Shown in pieces: positions 42,516-52,242 of a stretch of 64,000 nt of DNA. The notes beneath the pieces were generated by a model. The model was not told where the DNA came from. It ran no database searches and worked only from the letters and a program-made list of their open reading frames with translations. The stretch lies in NCBI GenBank assembly GCA_040766325.1, contig JAXGQR010000009.1, positions 62,001 to 126,000 on the forward strand. Reading direction: 5' to 3'. The position numbers and the translations under genes are program-made. Origin of the DNA: Dehalobacterium sp040766325. GTDB lineage: Bacteria > Bacillota > Dehalobacteriia > Dehalobacteriales > Dehalobacteriaceae. Within the stretch, counting starts at the first letter, position 1. Each line of letters opens with the position of its first letter.

Positions 42516-43610
42516 TCAGATTAAGTTCAGCCTTTGATTAACATATTGGTGGAGAAAGTGCTTCTCCGAAACAACGAACTCAGGTTGATCGGAATCAATC
42601 ATTGAAATCCCAAAGTTTCCGCGATCCAAACTGCTGCTGCCCATAATTTTAATATGCGACAACTGAAAATGATCCTGTAAAAATTGCATATTGCTTTTTT
42701 TGTGTCCGGCGATGAGGGAACAATCCTGAGGTGAACCCCATAAAATGATGATCTTTTCATCCCTTTCTTTCAGAAAACTATTGATCACAAAAATCAAATG
42801 TTCCCGCACCAACGCTGCCGCAACTAATTCACCGAAAGCAGGATGAAAGGGACCGGCGACCATTTCACCCCCTGGTGCTAGATCCTTGGTCGGTTGTAAT
42901 CCGGTGCGAATCACTTGAACACCAAAAAGGCGAAAGATGGCCAACATGTCTTTGCTTATCTCTACTGCCTCCGGTAAATTTAAGGGTTGATAGCTATCCT
43001 CTAAAAAGAGTTTATGCAGAAGTGTATTTTTTAGCACTACTGTAGGGTAAATTCTTGCCAAATCCGGCTGCAGTCGAGCTAGGATCAAAGCTCCCTGGAG
43101 GCACTTAGCACGGTTGTCCCCCGGTAATCCCGGCATCAATTGCACTCCGGTAGTAAACCCCTCCTTTTTCAGTAAATTCAGGGCATCAAGAACCTCCTTT
43201 GCGCTATGACCCCGCTTTGCGGAAGCCAAAATCTGATCATCCATAGATTGTACGCCCAATTCAACGGTAGCGACGCCAAAAGATCTTAAAAAAGCAAGAA
43301 CCTGAGGATTAATATAGTCAGGTCTGGTGGAAATTCTGATCCCACTGATTTTATTCTCCTTTAAGGCTTGATATGCCGGGGTAAGAAAGTAGCGTTGCCA
43401 GGAGAAATCCAATCCGGAAAAACTGCCGCCATAAAAGGCAATTTCCGGTAACTCCGCCCGCTCCCAATCTTGAATGGCCTGTGCAATTTCATTATCTTGG
43501 GGAAAGCCGGAAGATCCGGAAACATGATACTGATTACAAAAAATGCATTGATGGGGACATCCTAAATGAGGAATAAAAAAGGGTAAAATATGCTTTTTGG
43601 CCTGGCCCAT
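42516..43610 (-). CDS. Elp3-like radical SAM protein
   Basis: A 364-aa radical SAM protein with CPHQCIFCNQ (Cys18, Cys22, Cys25) for the [4Fe-4S] cluster, GGSFSGL near residue 60 and ISTRPDYIN, and GVQLMPGLPGDN in the barrel. This is the short Elp3-related family found next to rnc in clostridia, without the acetyltransferase domain of true Elp3. The substrate is unknown, probably tRNA. It overlaps rnc by one base (TAATG). Confidence 0.86.
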   Translation of the reverse strand: MGQAKKHILPFFIPHLGCPHQCIFCNQYHVSGSSGFPQDNEIAQAIQDWERAELPEIAFYGGSFSGLDFSWQRYFLTPAYQALKENKISGIRISTRPDYINPQVLAFLRSFGVATVELGVQSMDDQILASAKRGHSAKEVLDALNLLKKEGFTTGVQLMPGLPGDNRAKCLQGALILARLQPDLARIYPTVVLKNTLLHKLFLEDSYQPLNLPEAVEISKDMLAIFRLFGVQVIRTGLQPTKDLAPGGEMVAGPFHPAFGELVAAALVREHLIFVINSFLKERDEKIIILWGSPQDCSLIAGHKKSNMQFLQDHFQLSHIKIMGSSSLDRGNFGISMIDSDQPEFVVSEKHFLHQYVNQRLNLI

Positions 43611-44338
43611 TATTTTTTCTCCTTAAGCAGATGCCTCCAGGAATCTAAGGTCTCCAAAGCTACTTGGGCAGCCTTTTGCTCCGCTTCTTTTTTATTGTAC
43701 CCCTGTCCCTGAGCTAACAGCCGGTCCTGATATTTAACACCGGCGACAAATTCCTTTTGATGGTCCGGGCCTGATTCATGTATAATGATATATTGAATCC
43801 CTTGATCATCGTGCTTTTGTACCAGTTCCTGAAGCATGGTTTTATAATCGCCCCATTCTATATGCTCCAAACGTTCCACAATATAGGCCAGGGGAACAAG
43901 GAGAAATTTTCTGACCCCTTCCAGCCCACACTCCAGATAAATAGCTCCCACCACGGCTTCAAAGGCATCGGCTAAAACGGAGTTTCTTTCCCGTCCTCCG
44001 CTGATGTCCTCGCCCCGCCCCAGAAAAAGATAAGTCCCTAAGCGAAGCTTTTTGGCCTGTTCTGCCAGGGAGGCAGCACAAACTACTGCTGCGCGCATTT
44101 TAGTTAGATCACCTTCCTGTTTTTGGGGATATTTTTTATACAAATACTCTCCCATAACCAAACCTAAAACGGCATCTCCCAAAAATTCCAAGCGCTGATT
44201 ATGGAACAACCTTTGTTTTTTGTGTTCATATGCATAGGTGGGATGGGTCAGAGCCTGCTTTAAAAGCTCCAAATTTGAAAAATCAATACCCATTTCCCTT
44301 AGCTTTTCTGCTAATTCCCGTACCCGTTTCATATCCAT
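43610..44338 (-). CDS. rnc: Ribonuclease III
   Basis: A 242-aa double-stranded RNA endonuclease: signature RLEFLGDAVLGLVMGEYLY (about residues 48-66), second acidic motif ADAFEAVVGAIYLECG, and a C-terminal dsRNA-binding domain (YNKKEAEQKAAQVAL). Lies after fabF as in many Firmicutes, separated by a terminator-like hairpin. Confidence 0.96.
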   Translation of the reverse strand: MDMKRVRELAEKLREMGIDFSNLELLKQALTHPTYAYEHKKQRLFHNQRLEFLGDAVLGLVMGEYLYKKYPQKQEGDLTKMRAAVVCAASLAEQAKKLRLGTYLFLGRGEDISGGRERNSVLADAFEAVVGAIYLECGLEGVRKFLLVPLAYIVERLEHIEWGDYKTMLQELVQKHDDQGIQYIIIHESGPDHQKEFVAGVKYQDRLLAQGQGYNKKEAEQKAAQVALETLDSWRHLLKEKK

Positions 44339-44370
44339 ATAATCACCTTCTTTTCATTTATCTTGGTAAG

Positions 44371-44396
44371 AAAGGGACGGTGTCCCGTCCCTTTAT
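44371..44396 (-). terminator. Terminator between fabF and rnc
   Basis: AAAGGGACG and CGTCCCTTT form a stem with CTT following on the minus strand. The T-run is short, so some read-through into rnc is likely. Confidence 0.6.
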
Positions 44397-44401
44397 AACA
44401 A

Positions 44402-45640
44402 TTAAGCAAATTTTTTAATGACAATTGTCGCATTATGACCACCAAAACCGAGAGAATTGGACATAGTAACATTTACTTCTGCCGCTCTCGCCTGGTTGGG
44501 CACATAATCCAGGTCACATTCCGGATCCGGCGTTTCATAATTAATGGTGGGAGGAATCATCTTGTGAGTAATGGCTAGGGTGCAGGCAATTGCTTCTACT
44601 GCTCCCGCTGCTCCTAATAGGTGACCCGTCATGGATTTGGTAGAGCTTATGGCAACCTTGGAGGCATCTTCGCCAAAAACCGTGTGAATCGCCTGGGTTT
44701 CTCCCTTATCATTTAAATCAGTGGAGGTGCCGTGGGCATTAATGTAGTCCACCTCTTCCGGTTTGATACCGGCGTCTTTCAGGGCGTTAGCCATCGCCTT
44801 GGCTGCCCCTGCCCCTTCCGGTGCCGGTGCCGTAATATGATAACCGTCCGCTGTTGAACCATAGCCTACGATTTCTGCATAGATTCTTGCTCCTCTTTTT
44901 TGCGCATGCTCCAGGGACTCCAGGATCAAAATTCCTGCCCCTTCCCCAATGACAAAGCCATCCCGGTCCTTGTCAAAAGGGCGACTGGCTTTTTCCGGTT
45001 CCTCATTTCGCGTGGACATAGCCTTCATGGCGCAAAAACCCGCTACGGAAAGAGGGGTTATGGGGGCTTCAGTTCCTCCCGTAAAGATCACATCGGCATC
45101 GCCCCGTTGAATTACTTTAAAAGCATCTCCAATGGCATTTGTACCTGAAGCACAGGCAGTGACCACCGTTTCATTGATGCCGTAAGCACCAAAAGTAATG
45201 GAAATTTGACCGGCAGCCATGTTGCTGATCATCATCGGTACAAAGAAAGGACTTATCCGCCCTGGACCTTTCTCCAGCAATACCTGTTTTTGTTCTTCCA
45301 TTGTGGCAACGCCGCCAATGCCGCTGCCTAAAATCACTCCGACCCGATGACCATCTACTTTATTCATATCAAGGGCTGCATCCTCAAAAGCCATTTTGGC
45401 TGCAGATACAGCAAACTGGCAATACCGATCCATACGGCGAGCTTCTTTCTTATCGATAAAAGCGGTAGCATCAAAATCTTTTACTTCAGCAGCAATCCTG
45501 GTGCTGTATCCCGTGGTATCAAAATGGGTAATGGGTCCAATCCCCGAAATCCCCTTTGTCAAGGAATGCCAAAATGTTTCTTGATCATTTCCGATAGGAG
45601 AAATAACACCGATCCCGGTAATGACAACGCGATTCTTCAA
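44402..45640 (-). CDS. fabF: 3-oxoacyl-ACP synthase II
   Basis: A 412-aa KAS II, which elongates acyl-ACPs with malonyl-ACP. The catalytic Cys is in VTACASGTNAIG (about residue 160), and the two His are in NAHGTSTDLND and MTGHLLGAAGAVEA. TTG start with AAGGAGG. Final gene of the fatty-acid operon. Confidence 0.97.
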   Translation of the reverse strand: MKNRVVITGIGVISPIGNDQETFWHSLTKGISGIGPITHFDTTGYSTRIAAEVKDFDATAFIDKKEARRMDRYCQFAVSAAKMAFEDAALDMNKVDGHRVGVILGSGIGGVATMEEQKQVLLEKGPGRISPFFVPMMISNMAAGQISITFGAYGINETVVTACASGTNAIGDAFKVIQRGDADVIFTGGTEAPITPLSVAGFCAMKAMSTRNEEPEKASRPFDKDRDGFVIGEGAGILILESLEHAQKRGARIYAEIVGYGSTADGYHITAPAPEGAGAAKAMANALKDAGIKPEEVDYINAHGTSTDLNDKGETQAIHTVFGEDASKVAISSTKSMTGHLLGAAGAVEAIACTLAITHKMIPPTINYETPDPECDLDYVPNQARAAEVNVTMSNSLGFGGHNATIVIKKFA

Positions 45641-45642
45641 AT

Positions 45643-46617
45643 TTATGTCGCCTCCTTATTTTCCGGCAGATCCGGTAAAGCGGCTAATTCCGCTTTGATA
45701 TTTTCAAAAATTTTTTTCACCGGAAGAATTTCTTTGATTCTTTCTACTTGCTCTCCGCAAAACACCAATCCCTGTTCAATGGATCCTTGCTGAGCATTAT
45801 ATAAAGCATCCATGATGCAAAAATTTTTCGCACATTTTTTTAAACAAGCATTGCATGTGGACGGACTAACGTCTTCCCCACGCAACAATTTCTCAGTTAA
45901 AGTACTTCTCAGCCCTCTACCCGGTAAACCCACAGGGCATTCGATTAAAACTACATCCTCTTTCTTTGCTTTCAGATACATCTGTTTAAAATCATCGGTG
46001 ACATTGGATTCTTCACTGGCTGCGAACCTGGTGCCCATCTGCACTCCATCGGCACCCCAGGTGAAAGCCTCCCAAATATCCGCTCCGTTAATAATCCCAC
46101 CGGCAGCAATCACAGGAATATCTACTGCCTTGCGCACCTCAGGTACAATATCCCGCACCCTTCGATCAGTACCTAAATGTCCTCCGGCTTCCTTGCCTTC
46201 CACCACTACAGCAGCGGCACCCAATTTTTCCACCATGGTGGCAAGTTTTGCCGTAGAGACAATAGGTACAATGGGGGTATCCGCTTCTCGACCCCATTTA
46301 TACATATCACGCGCGACACCGGCGCCGGAAATCACTAAATCAATGCCTTCGTTTAAGGCCGTCTTCACTAGAAGAGCAAAATCCCGCACGGCAAATAAAA
46401 CATTTACACCGATAATTCCTGAAGATAGTTTTCGCGCTGTTCGTATTTCTTGAATTAATTCCTCCGGCGACATTGCAGTTGCTGCAATGATGCCAATACC
46501 ACCTTCGTTGGCTACTGCCGCCGCTAAACGGGAAGTAGAAACACGAGTGGCCATACCTCCTTGAATAATGGGCATCTTAGCAACAATTTTATCTATTATC
46601 AGCGCAGGTAATTGCAT
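45643..46617 (-). CDS. Second FabK-like FMN enzyme (enoyl-ACP reductase II / nitronate monooxygenase family)
   Basis: A 324-aa TIM-barrel FMN protein with IIQGGMATRVST at the start, GAGVARDMYKWG, VVEGKEAGGHLGTDRR and VIAAGGIINGADIWEA near residues 150-190. Unlike the other fabK in this operon (48669-49622) it has a C-terminal cluster of Cys (CNACLKKCAKNFC), a possible iron-sulfur or zinc site. Placed between acpP and fabF, it may be an enoyl-ACP reductase variant or a related oxidoreductase in lipid synthesis. The duplication suggests different substrates. Confidence 0.82.
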   Translation of the reverse strand: MQLPALIIDKIVAKMPIIQGGMATRVSTSRLAAAVANEGGIGIIAATAMSPEELIQEIRTARKLSSGIIGVNVLFAVRDFALLVKTALNEGIDLVISGAGVARDMYKWGREADTPIVPIVSTAKLATMVEKLGAAAVVVEGKEAGGHLGTDRRVRDIVPEVRKAVDIPVIAAGGIINGADIWEAFTWGADGVQMGTRFAASEESNVTDDFKQMYLKAKKEDVVLIECPVGLPGRGLRSTLTEKLLRGEDVSPSTCNACLKKCAKNFCIMDALYNAQQGSIEQGLVFCGEQVERIKEILPVKKIFENIKAELAALPDLPENKEAT

Positions 46618-46665
46618 TTTTATCCCCCAATTCCGATCTGATCACCCGATTTTAGAAGTGTCAGG

Positions 46666-46697
46666 TAAAAATCCCCGTAGTGGAGCTACGGGGATCA
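46666..46697 (-). terminator. Intra-operon terminator just after acpP
   Basis: ATCCCCGTAG and CTACGGGGAT form a perfect stem, followed by TTTTTACC on the minus strand. Transcripts from fapR can stop here, giving more acpP mRNA than fabK2-fabF mRNA. Confidence 0.82.
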
Positions 46698-46705
46698 AAA
46701 TTACC

Positions 46706-46939
46706 TTAAGCTTGTTTCTCCTTAATGTACTCTACAGCGGCTCCTACAGTGGTCAATTTTTCTGCATCTTCATCAGGTATTTCAGTATCAAATTCTTCTT
46801 CTAACGCCATAATGAGTTCTACTACATCAAGGGAGTCAGCATCCAGGTCCTTGAAGGAAGTTTCCATGGTAACCTGCTCTTCATCTTCTACACCTAATTG
46901 ATCAACTACTATTTGTTTGATTTTATCAAATACGGACAA
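46706..46939 (-). CDS. acpP: Acyl carrier protein
   Basis: A 77-aa ACP with the DADSLDVVELIM motif whose Ser (about residue 37) carries phosphopantetheine. TTG start with AAGGGGGTG upstream. Followed at once by a strong terminator. Placed between fabG and the second fabK. Confidence 0.97.
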   Translation of the reverse strand: MSVFDKIKQIVVDQLGVEDEEQVTMETSFKDLDADSLDVVELIMALEEEFDTEIPDEDAEKLTTVGAAVEYIKEKQA

Positions 46940-46977
46940 CTAAATTCACCCCCTTTCAATAAAACTCCAAACTAATT

Positions 46978-47733
46978 CTAATACATCACCATGCCGCCAT
47001 CCACAGGGATGGTTTGGCCGGTAATGTAGTCAGCATTTTCCGACACCAAAAAAGCAACTACTCGAGCAACATCGTCCGCCGTACCTAACCTTTGCAGAGG
47101 AATCTGGTTGATTAAACCCTCTCGAGCCTTTTCAGTTAAACTATCTGTCATCGCAGTAGCAATAAACCCCGGAGCCACCGCATTCACATTAATATTTCTG
47201 CTCGCCAACTCTCGGGCCAAGGACTTGGTTAACCCCATGACGCCGGCTTTACTAGCAGCATAATTTGCTTGACCGGCATTGCCCATCAAAGCAACTACAG
47301 ATGCCACATTAACAATCTTCCCATATTTTTGCTTGACCATCAACTTAACTACAGACTTACAGCAATTATAGGTGCCTTTGAGATTAACATTGATCACATC
47401 GTCCCAATCAGATTCTTTCATACGCATGATTAAATTATCCTTGGTGATACCGGCATTATTTACTAATATGTCAATCCGTCCAAAATGTTGAGACAATTCT
47501 TGTACCATCTTATCCACTTCTGCCGCATCAGCCACGTTGCCCTGAAGGGCCATGGCCTGTCTTCCCGCAGCTTGAAGCTCTTTGACTAAGGCTTCTGCTT
47601 GCTCTCTATTTTGACCAAAGTCCACATAATTTACACCTACATGGCATCCCCGTCGAGCCAATTCCCCAACCACGGCTTTGCCAATCCCTTGTGAACCACC
47701 TGTGACTAAAGCTACCTTTCCTTCTAAACCCAT
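46978..47733 (-). CDS. fabG: 3-oxoacyl-ACP reductase
   Basis: A 251-aa SDR enzyme using NADPH to reduce 3-ketoacyl-ACP: TGGSQGIGKAV cofactor loop, NNAG, and catalytic Ser-Tyr-Lys in VASVVALMGNAGQANYAASKAG. It ends VDGGMVMY as FabG does. Starts one base after the fabD stop. Confidence 0.97.
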   Translation of the reverse strand: MGLEGKVALVTGGSQGIGKAVVGELARRGCHVGVNYVDFGQNREQAEALVKELQAAGRQAMALQGNVADAAEVDKMVQELSQHFGRIDILVNNAGITKDNLIMRMKESDWDDVINVNLKGTYNCCKSVVKLMVKQKYGKIVNVASVVALMGNAGQANYAASKAGVMGLTKSLARELASRNINVNAVAPGFIATAMTDSLTEKAREGLINQIPLQRLGTADDVARVVAFLVSENADYITGQTIPVDGGMVMY

Positions 47734-47734
47734 T

Positions 47735-48676
47735 TTAGCGACACTCCTTTAAAAGCGCAAGTGTATTATCTAAAGAAGCCACGTCCTCGACATTAAATAT
47801 TTTTGCTTCCTTGGTAATCTTCTTAATTAAACCGCTGAGAACCCGTCCCGCGCCCACTTCCACAAAGACATTGACACCGGCTTCCACCAATGTGTTGACA
47901 CAGTCTTCCCATAAAACGGGATGATCGACCTGCTGAGTGAGAGCCTCTCGAATATCTTCATGAGCCTGGATCAACCGGCCATGGACATTGGCGGCTACGG
48001 GTATCATAGCATCTTTAATATCAGCTTTTTTCAGATGTTCTTCCATGGCTTTTCCGGCGCTCGCGAGCAAACTGGAATGAAAGGGTCCGCTGACGGCCAG
48101 GAGCAAGGCTCTTTTCGCCCCCATTTCCTTCGCCATGTCTACTGCTTTTTCCACAGCCGTTGTCTCTCCGGCAATAACGATCTGACCGGGACAGTTAAAG
48201 TTTGCCGGTTCCACGACACCATAAGCACCGGCTTTAGCACAGAGTTCCTGAATTTGCTCTTTAGACATTCCTAAGACAGCCGCCATGGTTCCTGCTCCCG
48301 CCGGTACCGCCTGGGTCATTACTTCGCCCCGAAAACGCACCAAGCTCAAAGCTTCCTGATAATCCAAAGCACCCGCCGCGACCAAAGCAGCATACTCACC
48401 CAAACTATGACCGGCGGTAAAGTCGGCTATGATACCGCGTCCCTCTAATACCCTTAAACAAGCAATACTGGTGGCCAAGAGTGCCGGCTGAGTATTGTAT
48501 GTAATTTTCAAGTCTTCCTCTGGGCCCTGCCAACAAAGTTCTGTTAAGGGGAAACCTAAAACCTGATCTGCTTCGGTAAAAGCGGCTTTGGCTTCCGTAA
48601 AATGCTCGGCTAATTCCTTTCCCATGCCCACATACTGGGATCCTTGACCGGGAAAGACAAAAGCAATTTTATTCAT
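47735..48676 (-). CDS. fabD: Malonyl-CoA:ACP transacylase
   Basis: A 313-aa FabD: FVFPGQGSQYVGMGKEL start, the active-site GHSLGEYAALVAAG, and the His in VSGPFHSSLL. The start is placed at ATG 48676 (MNKIAF) behind AAGGAGGG; the GTG two codons earlier would crowd that site. It overlaps the end of fabK by 8 bases. Confidence 0.96.
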   Translation of the reverse strand: MNKIAFVFPGQGSQYVGMGKELAEHFTEAKAAFTEADQVLGFPLTELCWQGPEEDLKITYNTQPALLATSIACLRVLEGRGIIADFTAGHSLGEYAALVAAGALDYQEALSLVRFRGEVMTQAVPAGAGTMAAVLGMSKEQIQELCAKAGAYGVVEPANFNCPGQIVIAGETTAVEKAVDMAKEMGAKRALLLAVSGPFHSSLLASAGKAMEEHLKKADIKDAMIPVAANVHGRLIQAHEDIREALTQQVDHPVLWEDCVNTLVEAGVNVFVEVGAGRVLSGLIKKITKEAKIFNVEDVASLDNTLALLKECR

Positions 48677-49622
48677 AAGCACCCTCCTTGAGAACAGCTA
48701 AAAAATCTAAGGTTTTTTCCGCCTGGGTCATGATTTCATCAATGATCTCCCTTGCCGGTTGAATCTTAGTTACCGCAGCGGCAATCTGACCTGCCATCAG
48801 GGAACCCATTTCCACATCTCCGTCCACTACGGCAGCCCGCAAGCGTCCGGTACCCAGTTTTTCCAAATCATCCGGCAAAGCGTTTTCCTGTATCATACGT
48901 TCAAATTCCTTGGTCAGTTTATTCTTGAGTACCCGAACAAAGTGACCGCCTGTGCCGGTTAATGTGGTATCTCTCTCCTTGGCATTAATGATGGCCTTCT
49001 TAAAATTTTCATGGGCGATACATTCTTCAGCACAAATAAAACGAGTACCAATTTGCACCCCACAAGCTCCTAAGGCGAGGGCAGCAATCAATCCCCGCCC
49101 GTCATAAATGCCCCCGGCCGCAATAACAGGAACTTTTACCGCATCAACGATCTGAGGTACCAGAGGAAAGGTGGTAATCTCCCCTACATGACCGCCACAT
49201 TCCATGCCTTCGGCAATAAAAGCATCTGCTCCAGCTCGTTCCAGCCTTTTGGCTAAAATGGGGGATGATACTACCGGAATGATTTTGATACCCTGCTCTT
49301 TGAGCAGAGGTACATGCTTACCGGGATTCCCCGCTCCTGTGGTAACTACCGGGATTCTCTCCTCGATAACGATTTGAATCACATCATCCACAAAGGGGGA
49401 AAGATAATAGACATTGACACCAAAGGGCTTGGGGGTTCTCTCCCGTACTTTGCGAATTTCCTGGCGCACCACATCCGGAGGGGCATTTCCTGCTGCCACA
49501 ATGCCTAATCCCCCTGCTTCAGAAACAGCGGCGGCTAATTCTCCCGTGGCCACCCAGGCCATGCCCCCCTGAATAATGGGATACTGAATATTCAATAGTT
49601 TACAGAGTTCCGTCTGAAACAT
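48669..49622 (-). CDS. fabK: Enoyl-ACP reductase II
   Basis: A 317-aa FMN-dependent FabK: YPIIQGGMAWVATGELAAAVSEAGGLG, AEGMECGGHVGEIT, VPVIAAGGIYDGRGL and GTRFICAEE follow the family. It performs the last reduction of the elongation cycle and replaces FabI, giving natural triclosan insensitivity. Sits between fabH and fabD. Confidence 0.95.
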   Translation of the reverse strand: MFQTELCKLLNIQYPIIQGGMAWVATGELAAAVSEAGGLGIVAAGNAPPDVVRQEIRKVRERTPKPFGVNVYYLSPFVDDVIQIVIEERIPVVTTGAGNPGKHVPLLKEQGIKIIPVVSSPILAKRLERAGADAFIAEGMECGGHVGEITTFPLVPQIVDAVKVPVIAAGGIYDGRGLIAALALGACGVQIGTRFICAEECIAHENFKKAIINAKERDTTLTGTGGHFVRVLKNKLTKEFERMIQENALPDDLEKLGTGRLRAAVVDGDVEMGSLMAGQIAAAVTKIQPAREIIDEIMTQAEKTLDFLAVLKEGAYE

Positions 49623-49638
49623 ATTTCCCCTCCCTAGC

Positions 49639-50631
49639 TTACTTATTCCATTTAATTACTACTGATCCCCAGGTAAGACCGGCCCCAAAGCCAACCAAGA
49701 CCAGAACATCATCCTTTTTTAGTTTTTGGGTCCGATAAAGCTCATCTAAAGCCACCGGAATAGAGGCACTGGACATATTACCATATTTTGTTAAGTTGAT
49801 AAAGGCTTTTTCCATGGGTAACCCCAAACGACGCATGGCGGCCTCCACAATACGCATATTGGCCTGATGAGGAACCACATAGGCTACATCATCCTTGTTG
49901 AGACTGGCTTTTTCTAAAGCTGCTAAGGCAGCACTTCCCATTACCCGCACAGCAAATTTATAAACTTCCTGCCCATTCATGGACATACAATGAAGTTTGT
50001 TTTCAACCGTTTCATGGCTAGCCGGCCGGGCCGCTCCTCCGGCAGGAACCTTCAACAGATCTCCCCCGCTGCCATCCGCACCAAGGTAGAAAGAAAGAAG
50101 TCCTTTCCCCCTTTCCTCCGGTCTTAAAACAGCTGCTCCGGCACCATCGCCAAAGAGCACACAGGTATTCCGGTCCTCCCAATCTACAATCCGACTCAAG
50201 GTTTCAGCGCCCACCACCAATACGTTTTCATAGATTCCTGTCGCTATAAACTGGGCCCCTGTGGCTAAGCCATAAATAAAACCGGAACAGGCTGCTTCCA
50301 CATCCATAGACGGCTTACCCTTAATACCTAATTTCTCCTGCAGGATACAGGCCGTAGCCGGAAAAAGCATATCCGGAGTACAGGTTGCCACAATAATTAA
50401 ATCCAACTCTTCCGCTTTTAACCCGGCATCTGCCAAAGCAAGCTTGGCCGCTTCATAAGCCAAATCTGACGTAGTTTCCTTTTGGGCAGCAATATGACGA
50501 GTGGAAATACCCGTTCTGGAGATAATCCAATCATCATTTGTATCGACCATCTGCTCCAAATCGGCATTAGTTAAAATGCGTTCCGGAACATAAGAACCTA
50601 CTCCGGCAATACCCACGGATCGTATTTCCAT
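49639..50631 (-). CDS. fabH: 3-oxoacyl-ACP synthase III
   Basis: A 330-aa KAS III that starts chains from acyl-CoA and malonyl-ACP. Catalytic Cys115 in VEAACSGFIYG, the His in VPHQANMRI and the Asn in YGNMSSASIP are present, with NTCVLFGDGAGAAVL. The family in Firmicutes can use branched primers. Starts 3 bases after plsX. Confidence 0.97.
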   Translation of the reverse strand: MEIRSVGIAGVGSYVPERILTNADLEQMVDTNDDWIISRTGISTRHIAAQKETTSDLAYEAAKLALADAGLKAEELDLIIVATCTPDMLFPATACILQEKLGIKGKPSMDVEAACSGFIYGLATGAQFIATGIYENVLVVGAETLSRIVDWEDRNTCVLFGDGAGAAVLRPEERGKGLLSFYLGADGSGGDLLKVPAGGAARPASHETVENKLHCMSMNGQEVYKFAVRVMGSAALAALEKASLNKDDVAYVVPHQANMRIVEAAMRRLGLPMEKAFINLTKYGNMSSASIPVALDELYRTQKLKKDDVLVLVGFGAGLTWGSVVIKWNK

Positions 50632-50634
50632 ATC

Positions 50635-51624
50635 TTAACTTCCACCTTCCCGAACAATCGATTCTTCCATTTGCTCAACAAAACGCCCCTCGACACATTC
50701 TCTCGCGACACGGATCGCGTTTTCAATAGCGCGCGCCTTTGAGCTTCCATGACAAATAATACTGACCCCCTTGACACCTAAAAGAGGTGCGCCTCCTACC
50801 TCCGCATAGTCCATCATCTTTTTGATATTTTTTAAGGCGGGTAAGAGCAGGGCTGCTCCTATTTTTACCCGCAAATCCCTTTCAAATTCCCTCTTCATTA
50901 GAGTAAACAAGGTATTGCCTAAACCTTCGGATACTTTTAGCAGAACGTTACCGGTAAAACCGTCACATACCGCAACATCGTAGGTACCTGCCGGAATATC
51001 CCGGCCTTCAATATTTCCAATAAAATTTAACTGGGTGTTTTTTAATAGCTGGTGCGCAGAAACAACAGTATCGTTCCCTTTGCTCTCTTCCGCACCATTA
51101 GATAATAAGGCTACCCTGGGATTCTTGATCTTGAGGATTACCTCGGCATAAGTCTTTCCCATAATAGCGAATTGTACCAATTGTTTGGCTTCTGCATTGG
51201 AATTAGCCCCAATATCCAATACCACCTTTCCGCCCTGGAGTGTGGGATAAATGGTAGAAATAGCAGGACGATCAATCCCTTCAATTCTTTTCAACAGGAG
51301 CAGAGCGGACGCCATCTGAGCCGCTGTACTGCCTGCCGAAACCACGGCCTCTGCCTCTTTATCTTTGACCAGCTTTGTGGCCACCCAAATGGATGAATCC
51401 CTTTTTTTTCTTAAAGATTCTACCGATTCATCCATACCCATTACTTCGGACGCATGATGAATCCTAATATTGGCAGGGAGCTCTGCACCATTCTTTTGGA
51501 TCAGATCCTCGCGACCCACTAAAATAATCTCTGTATCCGGAAACCTTTTCCCCGCCTGGATTGCTCCGGCGATGATTTCTCCGGGAGCATAGTCTCCTCC
51601 CATGACATCTAATGCTATTCTCAC
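50635..51624 (-). CDS. plsX: Phosphate acyltransferase PlsX
   Basis: A 329-aa enzyme making acyl-phosphate from acyl-ACP for phospholipid synthesis: MRIALDVMGGDYAPGEIIAG, and VVSAGSTAAQMASALLLLKRI. GTG start with GAGG. Part of the FapR-headed operon. Confidence 0.97.
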   Translation of the reverse strand: MRIALDVMGGDYAPGEIIAGAIQAGKRFPDTEIILVGREDLIQKNGAELPANIRIHHASEVMGMDESVESLRKKRDSSIWVATKLVKDKEAEAVVSAGSTAAQMASALLLLKRIEGIDRPAISTIYPTLQGGKVVLDIGANSNAEAKQLVQFAIMGKTYAEVILKIKNPRVALLSNGAEESKGNDTVVSAHQLLKNTQLNFIGNIEGRDIPAGTYDVAVCDGFTGNVLLKVSEGLGNTLFTLMKREFERDLRVKIGAALLLPALKNIKKMMDYAEVGGAPLLGVKGVSIICHGSSKARAIENAIRVARECVEGRFVEQMEESIVREGGS

Positions 51625-51636
51625 AAAAAAGCCTCC

Positions 51637-52215
51637 TCAGTCCCTTTTAAACTTTTGGTCCTGAACGGACAATACAATCTGCGCTTTAAAAACAACTTCC
51701 AAATCAACCTTCGAATGCACGGAAACCAGAACGGTCGTGCCGCGTTCGGCCTTCACCGTGGCTTTGGCCACAATCTTCTCACCCAAATAAACAGGTCTTT
51801 TGTAGCGAATGCGAGCACTGCCGGTCCATACTACCTGTGCATCTACCACAGAAACTGCCAATGAATTGGCTTGGGCAAACAAATAATGGCCGCGGGCAAC
51901 CTGAGTTTTCTCTAAAACCATATCTTCTGTAATCGTTAAGACAGAGATGCCGCTTTTATTCAACTCCAAATCCATTAATTCACCCACAACTTCATGGGTA
52001 TCCAGAGCCGTTGGTTTTTGAAAGGCATCCTGTGCCACAAAGCGCAACCTTTTTCGTACCTCCGGAATGCCTAATATTTGGCGATCTAAACGGATCGTGG
52101 CAACACTGACGCCCAAATGTCGGGCCAGTTCATCGTCCGTGACAAAGGGATGCATCTCAAGATATTCTTCTAAGTATTGATGTCTTTTCGTGCGCCCCGA
52201 AAATTTCGGCTTCAT
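51637..52215 (-). CDS. fapR: FapR, malonyl-CoA-responsive repressor of lipid synthesis
   Basis: A 192-aa regulator. Helix-turn-helix TDDELARHLGVSVATIRLDRQ (about residues 28-48) is followed by a linker (PTALDTHEVVGELMDLELN) and a hotdog domain that binds malonyl-CoA (GHYLFAQANSLAVSVVDA). It heads the operon it should regulate, and a matching palindrome lies between its promoter and start. Confidence 0.95.
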   Translation of the reverse strand: MKPKFSGRTKRHQYLEEYLEMHPFVTDDELARHLGVSVATIRLDRQILGIPEVRKRLRFVAQDAFQKPTALDTHEVVGELMDLELNKSGISVLTITEDMVLEKTQVARGHYLFAQANSLAVSVVDAQVVWTGSARIRYKRPVYLGEKIVAKATVKAERGTTVLVSVHSKVDLEVVFKAQIVLSVQDQKFKRD

Positions 52216-52242
52216 TTTATCACCTTATAATATTACATTGTA

